Shown: positions 1 through 9,586 of the stretch, in pieces
Layout: each line of letters starts with the position of its first letter
How positions within the stretch are numbered: position 1 is the stretch's first letter
DNA from: Banduia mediterranea
Lineage (GTDB): Bacteria > Pseudomonadota > Gammaproteobacteria > Nevskiales > Nevskiaceae
Assembly (NCBI RefSeq): GCF_031846245.1
Contig: NZ_JAVRIC010000020.1
Location: forward strand, 1-64,000
Length of the DNA: 64,000 nucleotides
Direction of reading: 5' to 3'
The notes under the pieces: generated by a model
What the model was told of the DNA's origin: nothing
Databases searched by the model: none
Seen by the model: the letters and a program-made list of their open reading frames with translations, nothing else
Translations under genes and position numbers: made by a program

Positions 1-195
1 CAACAACAACCAGCGCCGATCCGCCTTCAAATCCGACCAATCGATCAGGATGATCGGCTCCACGCCGGGCCCCACCAGAAGACCACACAAGACCCGATAA
101 TTTGCTGGCGCGCATGGCACGGGCTCCTCGGGTAGTTTGGTGACTTCCGAAGAGATACAAGCCGTGCCCTGCGCGTACTTCAGGCGCAGTTTTAT
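1..195 (-). pseudogene. IS4-family transposase remnant, partial at window edge
   Basis: A minus-strand frame is open from the window edge to a TAG at 196-198 and has no ATG. Its last part reads I-D-W-S-D-L-K-A-D-R-R-W, which resembles the block around the first catalytic aspartate of IS4/Tn10-type DDE transposases (DWSD). The preceding stretch, A-N-Y-R-V-L-C-G-L-L, also fits the family, but residues further upstream do not. The alignable part therefore seems to begin near position 105, and the roughly 95 residues that should precede the aspartate are missing or frameshifted. The catalytic C-terminal part would lie beyond position 1. It is best read as a decayed or truncated insertion sequence; an intact 3' part outside the window cannot be excluded. 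Confidence 0.6.
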
Positions 196-302
196 CTAAA
201 CAATACCTCGCAATTCGCTGAAAATAAACAGATCATCAGAACAATTTGAGGGGAAACCTCAGACCAGGACCTCAACTCATCCACAGATTCTGCTGACGAA
301 CC

Positions 303-336
303 AAAAAAGACGGCCGCGAATGCGGCCGTCTTTTTT
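303..336 (-). terminator. Rho-independent terminator after the beta-helix lipoprotein gene
   Basis: A perfect inverted repeat (GACGGCCGC, GAAT loop, GCGGCCGTC) is flanked by six A on one side and six T on the other, so it could act in both directions. It lies about 30 nt past the stop of the minus-strand lipoprotein gene and presumably ends the receptor-lipoprotein transcript. Apart from the transposase remnant, positions 196-302 hold nothing recognisable. Confidence 0.9.
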
Positions 337-365
337 CGAACCGAAGTCCGATTGCAGCTGGTCGC

Positions 366-1853
366 TTACAGCGAGCCTTCGATGGTCCAGCCTTCGAACC
401 ACAGCGAGGTGGCGTCCGGATCGACCGCGCCCATGTAGTCGGTCGCGTCGAGATACTCGGGATCAGCGCTCAGATCAGCATAGGTACCCATGAGGGCCAC
501 GAAATCGATCGGCCCGGCAAGCGAGGCCTCGGCGGCACCCGGAACATAGTTGTCGTCCAGCGCAGGGTCGACCGTAGCCACTCCCATGAGCGTGAGGGCG
601 AAACCCGTCTCGCTCACGGTTTCGGTCTCTCCGTTGTAGCCACCGATACCATTGAGCCCGCAATCAAGAATCGAATCCTCGACGACCAAATGCGTGTTCT
701 GCTCGCCCTGCGCGTCTCCGCCGTTGACGAAGATGCACGCCTGATAGATCGTGCTATCGAGGTCTGCGGTCAGAATCGAGTTGAACACGTAGCCGCCCGT
801 ACCCGCTTTGAAGTTGAAAAGCGCGGGTGGTGACGATTCGCCCGATTTGGCGACAAAGGTGGCATTCAGGATCGTCGGCTGAGACAAAAATGCGTCAGAG
901 CCGAAGGTGTCTGCCTCAATCAGCGTCCCGAACGTGTCCGGGGTGTTCTGAACAACCAAGACGTACTGGAGGTTGCCAGAGAACCCTTCGTCCCAGTCGA
1001 CCGAGTCGTCCAGATTGTTGGTCAGTACGACGTGCTTCATGTTGACGGTGCCACCGAAGAATTCGATGCCGTCATCCGAGTTGGAGTTGACTTGCACGTA
1101 GTCGACTTCGGTGCCGGCACCTACACCGACCAGCGAAATGCCGTTGATTTCGTCGCCCGGAGCGAATTCATAACCACCCTCGGTCACGACGACGTACTTC
1201 AGCACACCGCTGCTGTCGTCCGCATCGTAGCCAGCCGCGAAGCCGGATTCGCCTTCGGCGTCGATGTTGCAAGCCGAGTCGGCCGCGGTCGGACATTCAT
1301 TGTGCGGCGCATAGCCGTGAAGAATCAGGCCGCCCCACTCACCCGAACCGGTGTCGTCAGCGTCGTCAGAGCTGAACACGATCGGCGCGTCGGCAGTACC
1401 TTCGGCCATGATCTTGGAGCCACGCGTGATCAGCAGATTGGCAAAGGTGCCCTTCTTGCCCTTGATCGCAGTGCCGGCATCGATCGTCAGCGTGACATCC
1501 GCCACAGCTACGCCACTGGCGAGTTCGCCCTGCGTCGCAGACATCTCACGGTTGCCGTTGCCGACCGTCACGCGGTCTTCGAGGTACCAAACGATATTGC
1601 TGCTCAGCGTGCGGTCTTCCATGATCGTCGACGGAAGGGCACAGACATCGTTGCCGTCGTCGTCCTTGTTCTTCGCCGAGGCCCATTCCGGGCAGTTCTC
1701 GGAGACGGCCACATCGCCGCCGTCGGTGTCACCACCACCACCATTGGTGTCGCCCTCGATCAGAATCGACGTTTCGTCACCGTCGGAGCAACCGTAAAGA
1801 GCACCCAGGGCGCTCGCCATCGCTGTAATCAGCACAAGCTTCTTGAAAGTCAT
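366..1853 (-). CDS. Right-handed beta-helix outer-surface lipoprotein next to a TonB receptor
   Basis: The start is set at the ATG at 1853, six nt inside a GTG-started longer frame, because GGAG lies 5 nt before it. The product has a hydrophobic signal peptide ending in a lipobox-like L-Y-G-C, with the lipid-modified Cys near residue 22. A Gly/Asp-rich flexible linker follows, then about 430 residues of short repeated beta strands. Segments such as DDGIEFFGGTV and SVDWDEGF are typical of parallel beta-helix lipoproteins found beside TonB-dependent receptors. Several Cys pairs (NECP, SAC) may form disulfides. The gene lies 56 nt downstream of the receptor on the same strand and ends at a strong terminator. 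It probably acts as a surface ligand-binding partner of the receptor; the ligand is unknown. Confidence 0.75.
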   Translation of the reverse strand: MTFKKLVLITAMASALGALYGCSDGDETSILIEGDTNGGGGDTDGGDVAVSENCPEWASAKNKDDDGNDVCALPSTIMEDRTLSSNIVWYLEDRVTVGNGNREMSATQGELASGVAVADVTLTIDAGTAIKGKKGTFANLLITRGSKIMAEGTADAPIVFSSDDADDTGSGEWGGLILHGYAPHNECPTAADSACNIDAEGESGFAAGYDADDSSGVLKYVVVTEGGYEFAPGDEINGISLVGVGAGTEVDYVQVNSNSDDGIEFFGGTVNMKHVVLTNNLDDSVDWDEGFSGNLQYVLVVQNTPDTFGTLIEADTFGSDAFLSQPTILNATFVAKSGESSPPALFNFKAGTGGYVFNSILTADLDSTIYQACIFVNGGDAQGEQNTHLVVEDSILDCGLNGIGGYNGETETVSETGFALTLMGVATVDPALDDNYVPGAAEASLAGPIDFVALMGTYADLSADPEYLDATDYMGAVDPDATSLWFEGWTIEGSL

Positions 1854-1909
1854 AACCACTCCGTAAGTCTCAATAGGTTGTTTCTGTCTGAAACGAACTG
1901 CGCCTTGGC

Positions 1910-4900
1910 TCAGAAATTCCAGTCGAATCCGGCTTCCAGCTCCATGCCCTTGTCATAGCTCTGGAAGACCTTTCCTCCCTGCGTGAATTCGACTTCCGAA
2001 TCCAGCAGATTTTTTACCTTCGCCTTCAGCGCGAAGTCCGCGGTCACGTCGAACTTGTAGTTCACGTCGAGCGCCAGCCGGGGTTCCTCGATGACGTCCG
2101 GACGGCCGGACACGCCGACGTCGACGATGTTGTCGCCGCTCTGGTTGAGCAGCAGCGTCAGCTGCTGACGGGTCGGCAGGTCGTCGTAACCGAGAACCAC
2201 GTTGAGGGTGTAGTCCGGCTGGCCCTGCAACTTGCGCTTCTCGCCGGTCGCCAGGGTCACCTCGGAATCGATATAGCTGCCGTTGAAGGCAATGAAGAAC
2301 GTCCGGTCATAACGTTCGTCGAAGCTGAAGTCCTTGCGCAGGTCCAGCTCGATGCCGTACAGCTCCGCGGAATCCGCATTGCTGAAGGTTCGCGAATTTC
2401 CAGCGGTCCCTGAAGCAGGTTGCACGACGCGCTCAATGGGGTCCTTCAGGTCCTTGTAGAACAGGGCCACGCTGAGGCTCTCGGTATCCGAGAAGTAGCG
2501 CTCCCAACGAAGGTCGACGTTGACGACCTCCGACAACTTGAGGTTCGGGTTGCCGCGAACGCGGAAATCGAATTCCTTGTCGTAGAACACCGCGTTCGAG
2601 GTTTCCTTGAAGTCCGGACGCGACACGGTCTTGGACACCGCGAAACGCAGCTGTTGCTCTTCCGACACGAACCAGTTGAATGAGAAGCTCGGCAGGAATA
2701 CGCCTTCGTCGATCTTCGAGCTCACCGGTCCCCGGTCCCCCGCCAGTTCGAAGGTATCGGTGGTCTGCGTGTAGTCCTCGTAGCGCCCGCCCACAACAAT
2801 CTGATAGCTGTCCAGAAACATCAGGTCATACGACAGATAGGCGCTGTCGAGATCCATTTCCGCTTCGTAGCTGTCGCTGGGTTGAGTCTTGTCCTGAAAG
2901 GCGAAACCCGTCCCGGAATCGCCGGTGATGTTGTCCACCGTCAGCACTTCGCTGACCAGGAGGTTGGGCGCGTTGTCGTCCACACCGGACTGCAGGCCGC
3001 CGTCGTAACCGTAGCTTTCCGAATCCGCATCACGTTCACGGCGGATTACCTGGACGCCGAACTGAATCTTCGAGCTGCCAAAGCTGTTGGAGTCGAAGGC
3101 GTATTCAAGGTCTGAGGAAACGTCGACGTTGTCGTCGACCAGATCGTCGTAACGACGCAGCAGGTTGGGAACCTGCAGATTGTAGATACCATCGCCCTCG
3201 CGAAGGTCGAATCGGACTTCGCGGCGGTCCGGCGCGTAACGCCGCGCCTGGGAACCGGTCACCTGCCAGTCCGCGACCAACTTGCCGGAGTCGCCGATCA
3301 CGTGCTCGCCGGAGAACTGCTGCGACAGGAACTGCCGCTCGGTCCAGTCGATCGTGTACCGATACGATTGGAAATTCGAATCGCCGTCCAGGCCCTGCGA
3401 GACGCGCGTCTTGCTCTCTGTAACTCGCGATACCAGGCTGTTGGACTGGTAGGTATTGCTGCCCATGTTCAGGCCGAGGGCCAGCAAGGCACTTGCATCG
3501 ATGTTGTTGCTGGCTTCCTCGAAGGTAAAGTCGTCGAACACTTCGCCGCTGCCTGCGGTGTAGGTGCGCGACACACCCGATTCCTTCTGACTCCAGCCAT
3601 TGCGATAGTTGCCGGCCGCGAAGAACCCGAACTCATTGCCGTCGAAATCGAAGACATCACCGTAGTTCAGACCCAGCGACACCTTGGGCGTTGCGGTCGT
3701 GGTATCGAGGTCGAGATTGTCCTTGAGCAGCAGACCGCCGATCTGACGCAGCTCCGTCTCGGTGCTGTTCGAGTAATAGTCGTCATATTTCAGAACTTCG
3801 GCGATGCCCGGCACAGCCGCCGGAACGTCTCGCGAACCATCATCCCAGCCCAGGAAATCGAGATCGCTGCGGCTCGGATCCGAGGCCACGTCATCGCCTG
3901 TGAGACCAGGCACATAGCCGAGGGACAGCGAAACTTTGCCGGTGCGCTCCAGCGGGAAGGTACGCGTGTTGATCACCAGGTTGCCGCCGGTGGACTCGCC
4001 CGGCATGCTCGCGACGAAGGTTTTCTTGACGTCGAGCTGGCTGACCATGTTGGTCGGGAACAGATCCAGCGGTACGGTGCGCTTCGAAGGATCGGTACTC
4101 GGCAGCGTCGAACCATTGAGTGTCGTCGTGATATAGCGCCCGCCCAGACCGCGGATGAAGACGTACTTGTCGTCCTGAATCGTCACACTCGGCACGCGTA
4201 CCACCGAGGCGGCCACGTCGGTATCACCGAAACGCGCCAGTTCCTCGATGCCGATCGTATCGATCACATTGACGGCGAAGCGCTCGCTTTCCTCGAAGGC
4301 GTTCGGCTGCAGTTTGGCGGTGACGACGATTTCCTCAAGCGAGGCGTCCTGCGAACCCGAAGTGCGGCCACCCAGGCGAATGTTCTCGTTCCTGGACACG
4401 CCGCTGACCACGCGCACGTCTTCCGCCATCGGCGCGGCGAAACCGTCGTGATTGATTTCAAGCTCATAGACGCCGCGCGGCAGCTCAAGACTGTAGCGAC
4501 CATCGGTGTCGGTGGTGGCCGTGGCGCCAGTGCCGCGAACCGTGATCGTGGCGCCGGCCAGGGGCACGCCGTTGTTGGTAATGCGACCGCCCAGCGATCC
4601 CCTGGGGGCCTTGGCCGTCTCGACCGCAGTCTCCGCGCCGAAATAGGGCTCCACGGAAACCTGCGCCTCGGCACCGGGCTTCAGCGCGACGTTGATGTCA
4701 ACGTACTGACCCTTGGCCGAGTTGAAGCGGATGGTCTGGACCGGTGTGCCCTGGTCCGAGAACACGACACTGTGCGAACCGGCCGCCAGATCGAACATGA
4801 CCGAACCGTCGGCGCCAATTTCTGCTCGCGCTTCGCCGTCCAGCACCGCGGTCAGGCCGCTGGCCGGCTTGCCATCCTGGAACGCATAGATAACCAGCTC

Positions 4901-4975
4901 ATCCTGCGCGATCGCAACCACGGCGTGACAGGAAATCGCTGCCGCCGCGATGTGCTTCAACCCGAATCTTCTCAT
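1910..4975 (-). CDS. TonB-dependent outer-membrane receptor with N-terminal carboxypeptidase-regulatory-like domain
   Basis: The predicted protein has 1021 residues. Residues 1-23 form a signal peptide (cleavage near AIA-Q). Residues about 24-100 form a PEGA-like beta domain. Residues about 126-200 form a carboxypeptidase-regulatory-like fold (GATITVRGTG...TDTDGRYSLELP). EEIVVTA at about 214-220 is a TonB box, followed by the plug (D-K-Y-V-F-I-R-G-L-G-G-R-Y) and a 22-strand-type barrel ending in aromatic Phe (FDWNF). AGAGG precedes the ATG. It should import a substrate bound at the surface using TonB/ExbBD energy. The downstream lipoprotein suggests a SusC/D-like division of labour, but the substrate cannot be told from sequence. 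No sigma/anti-sigma pair adjoins it. Confidence 0.9.
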   Translation of the reverse strand: MRRFGLKHIAAAAISCHAVVAIAQDELVIYAFQDGKPASGLTAVLDGEARAEIGADGSVMFDLAAGSHSVVFSDQGTPVQTIRFNSAKGQYVDINVALKPGAEAQVSVEPYFGAETAVETAKAPRGSLGGRITNNGVPLAGATITVRGTGATATTDTDGRYSLELPRGVYELEINHDGFAAPMAEDVRVVSGVSRNENIRLGGRTSGSQDASLEEIVVTAKLQPNAFEESERFAVNVIDTIGIEELARFGDTDVAASVVRVPSVTIQDDKYVFIRGLGGRYITTTLNGSTLPSTDPSKRTVPLDLFPTNMVSQLDVKKTFVASMPGESTGGNLVINTRTFPLERTGKVSLSLGYVPGLTGDDVASDPSRSDLDFLGWDDGSRDVPAAVPGIAEVLKYDDYYSNSTETELRQIGGLLLKDNLDLDTTTATPKVSLGLNYGDVFDFDGNEFGFFAAGNYRNGWSQKESGVSRTYTAGSGEVFDDFTFEEASNNIDASALLALGLNMGSNTYQSNSLVSRVTESKTRVSQGLDGDSNFQSYRYTIDWTERQFLSQQFSGEHVIGDSGKLVADWQVTGSQARRYAPDRREVRFDLREGDGIYNLQVPNLLRRYDDLVDDNVDVSSDLEYAFDSNSFGSSKIQFGVQVIRRERDADSESYGYDGGLQSGVDDNAPNLLVSEVLTVDNITGDSGTGFAFQDKTQPSDSYEAEMDLDSAYLSYDLMFLDSYQIVVGGRYEDYTQTTDTFELAGDRGPVSSKIDEGVFLPSFSFNWFVSEEQQLRFAVSKTVSRPDFKETSNAVFYDKEFDFRVRGNPNLKLSEVVNVDLRWERYFSDTESLSVALFYKDLKDPIERVVQPASGTAGNSRTFSNADSAELYGIELDLRKDFSFDERYDRTFFIAFNGSYIDSEVTLATGEKRKLQGQPDYTLNVVLGYDDLPTRQQLTLLLNQSGDNIVDVGVSGRPDVIEEPRLALDVNYKFDVTADFALKAKVKNLLDSEVEFTQGGKVFQSYDKGMELEAGFDWNF

Positions 4976-5480
4976 TTAGACCTCTGGAAATCCGCAAGCA
5001 ATGGCCGCACAACCCAAAAGTGATGCGATCGAACCAGGCGGGGGATCATTCCGAGCCGCGCCGTCGCGCCGGGTCCTTGGCGCGTCGAAGTCATGCGGTC
5101 TCGACGTCTGGTTGCGCGACGTGGCGCAATACCGAACGGTCTTTCGGTGTGGCGCTGTGGCGCCGATGACCGAAAATTGTTTCGAAACGAGTGACCCCCG
5201 ATGTCGCATTCAGATGAAGTGCGTCGTTCCGTCAACGCGACTTGCGGACAAGGCTTTCGTCCCCAAGCACTCCAAATTCATGGCTGCGCAGGCTAGAGGT
5301 GTTCGATGACAGGATGGTTACGAAACGATGACGAATCGACGTCACGGCGCCGCATGGCTCGGGCGATCCGGTCGTGGTGTCAACGGAAATCAGGCCGCAG
5401 TGAAATCGCCGGGCGTCCTGCGCCGGCTCGCAACTGTCACAACAGTGAAACCTTTGGTGTGCGGCCGGCGGCGATGGCCG
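4976..5480. other. 505-nt non-coding gap upstream of the TonB receptor
   Basis: No convincing gene was found; the short open frames here lack family resemblance and good ribosome sites. The region holds a 10-bp palindrome, GTTTCGAAAC, at 5179-5188, and several GAAACGATGACG-like stretches around 5318-5345. The promoter and operator of the receptor-lipoprotein transcript should lie in this interval. I could not assign a specific regulator site. Confidence 0.5.
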
Positions 5481-6062
5481 CTAGATCGTCCGCGTTCCGG
5501 AGTCCGGAGTACCGAAAGGCAGCGCCCGCAGTCCGCTGCGGAAACGACGCGCGTTCTGCACATAGTGCTGTGCGGACATGGCAATGGCCGCCTTTTCCTC
5601 AGCCGTGAGCGCGCGCACTACCTTGGCCGGCGCTCCCACGACCAGAGAGCCGTCGGGAATTTCCTTGCCTTCGGTGACCAGGGCCCTGGCGCCAATCAGA
5701 CAATGACGTCCGATACGGGCGCCGTTGAGTATCGTGGCCTGCAAACCGATCAGACTGTCGTCGCCGACGGTGCAGCCATGGAGCATCGCCAGATGACCGA
5801 CGGTCACGTTCCGCCCGATTCGAAGCTTCACACCGGCATCGGTATGCAAGACCGCACCATCCTGGATATTGCTGCCCTCGCCGATCTCGATATCGTCACA
5901 GTCACCGCGCAACACCGCGTTGAACCAGACGCTGCTGTTTCGGGCCAAGGCGACGCGACCGATCACGGTCGCGTTGTCGGCTAGCCATACGCTGTCGTCG
6001 GCAAGACTTGGGCTGTGTCCCTCGAATTCGTAGATCAAGTGTTGCTCCGCACAGGCTTCCAT
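5481..6062 (-). CDS. Gamma-class carbonic anhydrase-like hexapeptide-repeat protein
   Basis: The protein is a left-handed beta helix of hexapeptide repeats (I-G-R-V-A-L, I-G-E-G-S-N-I, V-G-D-D-S-L-I). It keeps the family block V-L-R-G-D and the histidine pattern HTDAG, VTVGH and LHGCTVG, matching the zinc ligands of gamma-carbonic anhydrases (Cam/YrdA/PaaY group). From the Met at 6062 it is 193 residues, the usual family length, so this start is preferred. The frame is open to an upstream ATG at 6227 that would add 55 residues with a membrane segment (see findings). It lies downstream of the SulP and Usp genes on the same strand. It probably interconverts CO2 and bicarbonate or binds an acyl-CoA-like ligand; activity is not assured in this family. 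Confidence 0.85.
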   Translation of the reverse strand: MEACAEQHLIYEFEGHSPSLADDSVWLADNATVIGRVALARNSSVWFNAVLRGDCDDIEIGEGSNIQDGAVLHTDAGVKLRIGRNVTVGHLAMLHGCTVGDDSLIGLQATILNGARIGRHCLIGARALVTEGKEIPDGSLVVGAPAKVVRALTAEEKAAIAMSAQHYVQNARRFRSGLRALPFGTPDSGTRTI

Positions 6063-6394
6063 CAATGAATCCAAGCATACCGCAGCTGAACCGGAATGCC
6101 GCGCGCCCGGCTGCACCAGACGCCACAGCGAATAGGCCGCCAGGCCCAGGACCAGGACCAGCGCAATTGCGATCAGGCCTCCGAATCGATGGGTAAGGTC
6201 CCGCTCCAGCGCCTCTTTGCTGTCCATCGTCTCGTCGGCCCCGAGCGCCGCCAACGCCGCGCCGCAAAGAAACCGATCATCAGCTAGACAAAGCCATATG
6301 CGGCGTAGCCCGCCGTTGCGGCGACCCGGAAGACGCCGCGGGCGGGATGCAGGAACAGGCTGACTTCGCGCCGGCTCGGTGTTTCGGTGCGCCT
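6063..6394 (-). other. Usp to carbonic anhydrase spacer with a possible membrane-anchor extension
   Basis: This 332-nt interval contains no independent gene. From 6227 to 6063 the carbonic-anhydrase frame stays open and would encode an acidic start ([10 protein letters not shown]) followed by an ideal transmembrane helix ([16 protein letters not shown]). Neither this ATG nor the one at 6062 has a strong Shine-Dalgarno site. The part from 6228 to 6394 looks non-coding. Confidence 0.5.
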
Positions 6395-7243
6395 CTAGCG
6401 CAGGACCAACGCGGCCACGGGACTCGATCGCAGCAGGCTGGCCGTGGTGCTGCCGATGATCAGCTGACGGATGCGCGAATGTCCGTAGGCACCCATCACC
6501 AGCAGATCCAGATCCTGCTCTCGCAGATAGTCGATGATCGCGACTTCCGGCTCGCCGCTCAGAATCCGGACAGTCGGATCGAAGCGCTGCAGCGCGGCTT
6601 TCGCCCACTCCAGGGCTTCGCCGGCTTCCGAATTGCCGTGGCTCACGTTCACCAGATGACAGCTCAGACCGCTCAGCAAGGGACTCATCGCAAGCTTGTC
6701 GACCATCTTGCGGCCGGTCTGGCTGCCATCGAAGGCGATCAGGAAGCTGCGCGGCTCGCGGAAGGCCTCGGCGGCGACCAGCACCGGCTGTTGTACGGCG
6801 CGAATCGCGCGTTCCAAGGTGTGGTCGAGATGGACTTTGCCCGGCGTGTCGAGGTGGTAGTGCTGACCCAGTACGAACAGACGCGTCTGCGCCTGCACAT
6901 CGAGCAGAGTATCGACCAGGGCGCCATGCCGCTGGCGCAGGTCCACGGCGGTGACTCCGGCGGCGGCAACCCGTGTGCGCGCGCCTTCCAGTAACTGACG
7001 GCCATGTTCCTGTGCCAGACGGCTGCGCTGTTCGTCCAGTTCGCTCAGTTGGGACAGCAGCGCTTCGCTGGCGCCCAGGCCAATGCTGCCGCTGAAATCC
7101 ATGACCGGCGCGTGCTCGGGATGCCGATCCAGCACGTGCAGGAGTTCCACCGGAATCTCCAGCCGCAGCGCGGCCCAGGCCGCGAGATCACAGACACTCG
7201 GGGTGTAGGCGGCTCCATCCACACAGGCTCTGAGCTTTTGCAT
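6395..7243 (-). CDS. Two-domain universal stress protein (UspA family)
   Basis: Two tandem Usp folds are present, residues about 1-150 and 155-282. The second keeps the ATP-binding signature G-x2-G-x9-G-S ([15 protein letters not shown]). The first is degenerate, reading [18 protein letters not shown] at the same place. Start choice: TGAGGAG abuts the ATG at 7249 but lies 6 nt before the ATG at 7243, so 7243 is preferred. Its start lies 10 nt past the stop of the SulP transporter gene, indicating one transcript. Pairing of SulP transporters with a Usp protein recurs in bacteria and suggests a nucleotide-sensing or stress-linked regulator of the transporter. That role is inference. Confidence 0.88.
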   Translation of the reverse strand: MQKLRACVDGAAYTPSVCDLAAWAALRLEIPVELLHVLDRHPEHAPVMDFSGSIGLGASEALLSQLSELDEQRSRLAQEHGRQLLEGARTRVAAAGVTAVDLRQRHGALVDTLLDVQAQTRLFVLGQHYHLDTPGKVHLDHTLERAIRAVQQPVLVAAEAFREPRSFLIAFDGSQTGRKMVDKLAMSPLLSGLSCHLVNVSHGNSEAGEALEWAKAALQRFDPTVRILSGEPEVAIIDYLREQDLDLLVMGAYGHSRIRQLIIGSTTASLLRSSPVAALVLR

Positions 7244-7253
7244 TGTCATCTCC

Positions 7254-8735
7254 TCAGTGCTCGATCAGCCGTTCGACGGCGTCGGGCTTGTCATGGGTCG
7301 CAAATCGGTCGACCAGGGTGAGGCTGGCCTCGTCCAGACCCAGTACTTCCACCTGGGTTCCCTCGCGACGGTACTTGAGCACGACCTTGTCGAGCGCGGC
7401 AACCGCCGAGATGTCCCAGAAGTGCGCGCGGCTCACGTCGATACACACGCGTTCAATGACTTCCTTGAAATCGAAACTCGACACGAAGCGCTCCGAGGAG
7501 GCGAAGAACACCTGTCCCACCACGCGATAACTGCGCTGCCGCCCCTCGTCTTCGGTCGCGGAATCCACACGCAGTACCCGACCGACCTTGTGCGCAAAGA
7601 ACAGGCCGCTGAGCAACACTCCCACGAGCACGCCGCGCGCCAGGTCGTGGGTGGCGACCACCACCACCACGGTGGCGAACATCACGATGCTGGAGCTGGC
7701 CGGGTGGCTGCGCAGGTTCTTCAGCGAGTCCCAGTTGAAGGTGCCGATCGAGACCATGATCATCACCGCCACCAGCGCCGCCATCGGAATCTGACTGACC
7801 CAGGGCCCCAGGAACACCACCATGATCAGCAGCACCACACCGGCGACCAGGGTCGACAGGCGGCCGCGGCCACCGGATTTCACGTTGATCACGGACTGCC
7901 CGATCATGGCGCAACCCGCCATGCCGCCCAGCAGTCCCGAAGCGATGTTGGCGACCCCCTGCCCCGCGCATTCGCGATTCTTGTTGCTGTTGGTGTCGGT
8001 GAAGTCGTCGACGATAGACGCCGTCATCATCGATTCCAGCAGGCCGACCACCGCCAGCGTCGCCGAGTACGGCAGGATGATGGAGAGGGTCTCCAGCGTC
8101 AGTGGCACGTCCGGCAGCAGGAACACCGGCAGGCTGTCGGGAAGCTCGCCCATGTCGCCGACGGTATGGATGTCCAGGCCCAGCAGCATCGACACCGCCG
8201 TGAGCACCACGATGCAGATCAGCGGCGACGGGATCGAGCGTGTCAGCAGCGGAAACAGGTAGATGATCGCCAGTCCGGCCGCGACCATCGGATAGACGAT
8301 CCAGCTCACGTGGATCAGCTCGGGCAGCTGCGCCATGAAGATCAGAATGGCCAGCGCGTTGACGAAGCCGGTGATTACCGAGCGCGATACGAAACGCATC
8401 AGGCCGCCGAGCTTCAGAGCACCGGCCACGATCTGCAGCAGACCGGTCAACAGCGTGGCCGCGAGCAGGTATTGCAGCCCGTGCTCCTTGACCAGGCCCA
8501 CCATCAACAACGCCATCGCGCCGGTCGCTGCCGAGATCATGCCGGGACGACCGCCGGCGAAGGCGATGACCACGGCGATCGAGAACGAGGCATAGAGACC
8601 GACCTTGGGGTCGACACCGGCGATGATCGAAAACGCGATCGCTTCGGGAATCAGGGCCAGGGCAACGACAAGCCCGGCAAGCACATCGCCGCGCAGATTG
8701 GACAGCCAGGTTTGACGCAGGGAACGGATCAGCAT
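7254..8735 (-). CDS. SulP-family anion transporter with STAS domain
   Basis: The 493-residue membrane protein starts with the SulP signature around [14 protein letters not shown] and [10 protein letters not shown], then has about 12 hydrophobic helices. A C-terminal STAS domain (residues about 385-493) carries the D-I-S motif in H-F-W-D-I-S-A-V. SulP proteins carry sulfate, bicarbonate (BicA), or other anions with H+ or Na+. The co-directional Usp and gamma-carbonic anhydrase genes downstream make bicarbonate a reasonable guess, but nothing in the sequence decides the substrate. About 130 nt upstream (8736-8866) separate it from tsaB and hold no gene. Confidence 0.9.
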   Translation of the reverse strand: MLIRSLRQTWLSNLRGDVLAGLVVALALIPEAIAFSIIAGVDPKVGLYASFSIAVVIAFAGGRPGMISAATGAMALLMVGLVKEHGLQYLLAATLLTGLLQIVAGALKLGGLMRFVSRSVITGFVNALAILIFMAQLPELIHVSWIVYPMVAAGLAIIYLFPLLTRSIPSPLICIVVLTAVSMLLGLDIHTVGDMGELPDSLPVFLLPDVPLTLETLSIILPYSATLAVVGLLESMMTASIVDDFTDTNSNKNRECAGQGVANIASGLLGGMAGCAMIGQSVINVKSGGRGRLSTLVAGVVLLIMVVFLGPWVSQIPMAALVAVMIMVSIGTFNWDSLKNLRSHPASSSIVMFATVVVVVATHDLARGVLVGVLLSGLFFAHKVGRVLRVDSATEDEGRQRSYRVVGQVFFASSERFVSSFDFKEVIERVCIDVSRAHFWDISAVAALDKVVLKYRREGTQVEVLGLDEASLTLVDRFATHDKPDAVERLIEH

Positions 8736-8866
8736 GAGTACACGCAGCGGTTCAGCCGGAAGGCCGCTCGCAGCGATGCGGGCTGACGGATTATCCGGCG
8801 GGAATTGGATCGGAAGACCAGCGTTGCAAGGATGACGCCGGGTCGGAGCGGCGCGAGTATACCGGC

Positions 8867-9586
8867 TCAGTCGCGCCCGGCCGAACGCTGCTCACGCAGC
8901 TGCGCCTGCTCGACCATCGTTAGGGCCACCTGGTTGCGAACGTAGAGCGGCTCCAGTGCATCGGCGCTTTGTGCCGTGCCGTTGCGCAAAGCGGCTTCGG
9001 CCACCCGCAAGGCGGCCGCGGCATCGGGCAATGCGTTCACGTCCACTGAACTCAGATACTCGCCAAATCGAGTGGCCAGGGCGCCCTCGGCTGCGGTGTA
9101 TCCGCTCCCGGCGCCCCGAACCGAACCCGCGGGCAACGGCGCTTGTCGTGGGTCACATACGATCGGCGCCTGCGTCTCCAGCGCCAGGTCGTCCTCACCA
9201 CGCTCGAACATGGCGAAATAGACTTCGCCCATGCGCGCATCGATCGACACCGCCAGCGGTCCGTCCGCACCCCGATCGAAAGCCTGTTGCGCGATCAGCA
9301 GCAGCGAACTGACGGCCACCACCGGTCGCTCCAATGCCAGCGCCAATCCCTTGACGATGCCGACGCCGATGCGCACACCGGCGAAACTGCCAGGGCCGAC
9401 ACCGCAGGCGAACAGCTCGATCTCGGCCGGACGAATGCCTGCCTCGGTCAGCACCTCGTCGAGCATCGGCAACAGCACTTGGGTATGTCCTCGCCCGACC
9501 ACTTCGAAGCGCGCATGAACCTGTCCGTTCCGGCTCACGGCCACGGAACAGGCTTCGGTGGCGGTATCGATCGCAAGAATATTCAT
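8867..9586 (-). CDS. tsaB: tRNA t6A biosynthesis protein TsaB
   Basis: The 239-residue protein begins [17 protein letters not shown], the ASKHA-fold start of TsaB (YeaZ), and has the conserved [13 protein letters not shown] block. TsaB forms the TsaBDE complex that transfers threonylcarbamoyl to A37 of ANN-decoding tRNAs. Its ATG overlaps the helicase stop by 4 nt (9583-9586), giving translational coupling. A yoaA-tsaB neighbourhood also occurs in E. coli. Confidence 0.95.
   Translation of the reverse strand: MNILAIDTATEACSVAVSRNGQVHARFEVVGRGHTQVLLPMLDEVLTEAGIRPAEIELFACGVGPGSFAGVRIGVGIVKGLALALERPVVAVSSLLLIAQQAFDRGADGPLAVSIDARMGEVYFAMFERGEDDLALETQAPIVCDPRQAPLPAGSVRGAGSGYTAAEGALATRFGEYLSSVDVNALPDAAAALRVAEAALRNGTAQSADALEPLYVRNQVALTMVEQAQLREQRSAGRD

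Noticed and set aside
3302-5023. 573-residue plus-strand frame opposite the TonB receptor
   Set aside because: Shadow frame; the receptor on the other strand has intact domains, signal and barrel end.
5425-5460. CTGTCAC-like word suggesting a Pho box upstream of the TonB receptor
   Set aside because: Only one half-site fits; the second repeat and spacing do not, and it lies 450 nt from the receptor start.
5001-5608. Short plus-strand frames in the receptor upstream gap
   Set aside because: Arg/Ala-rich, overlapping each other in several frames and lacking ribosome sites or family features.
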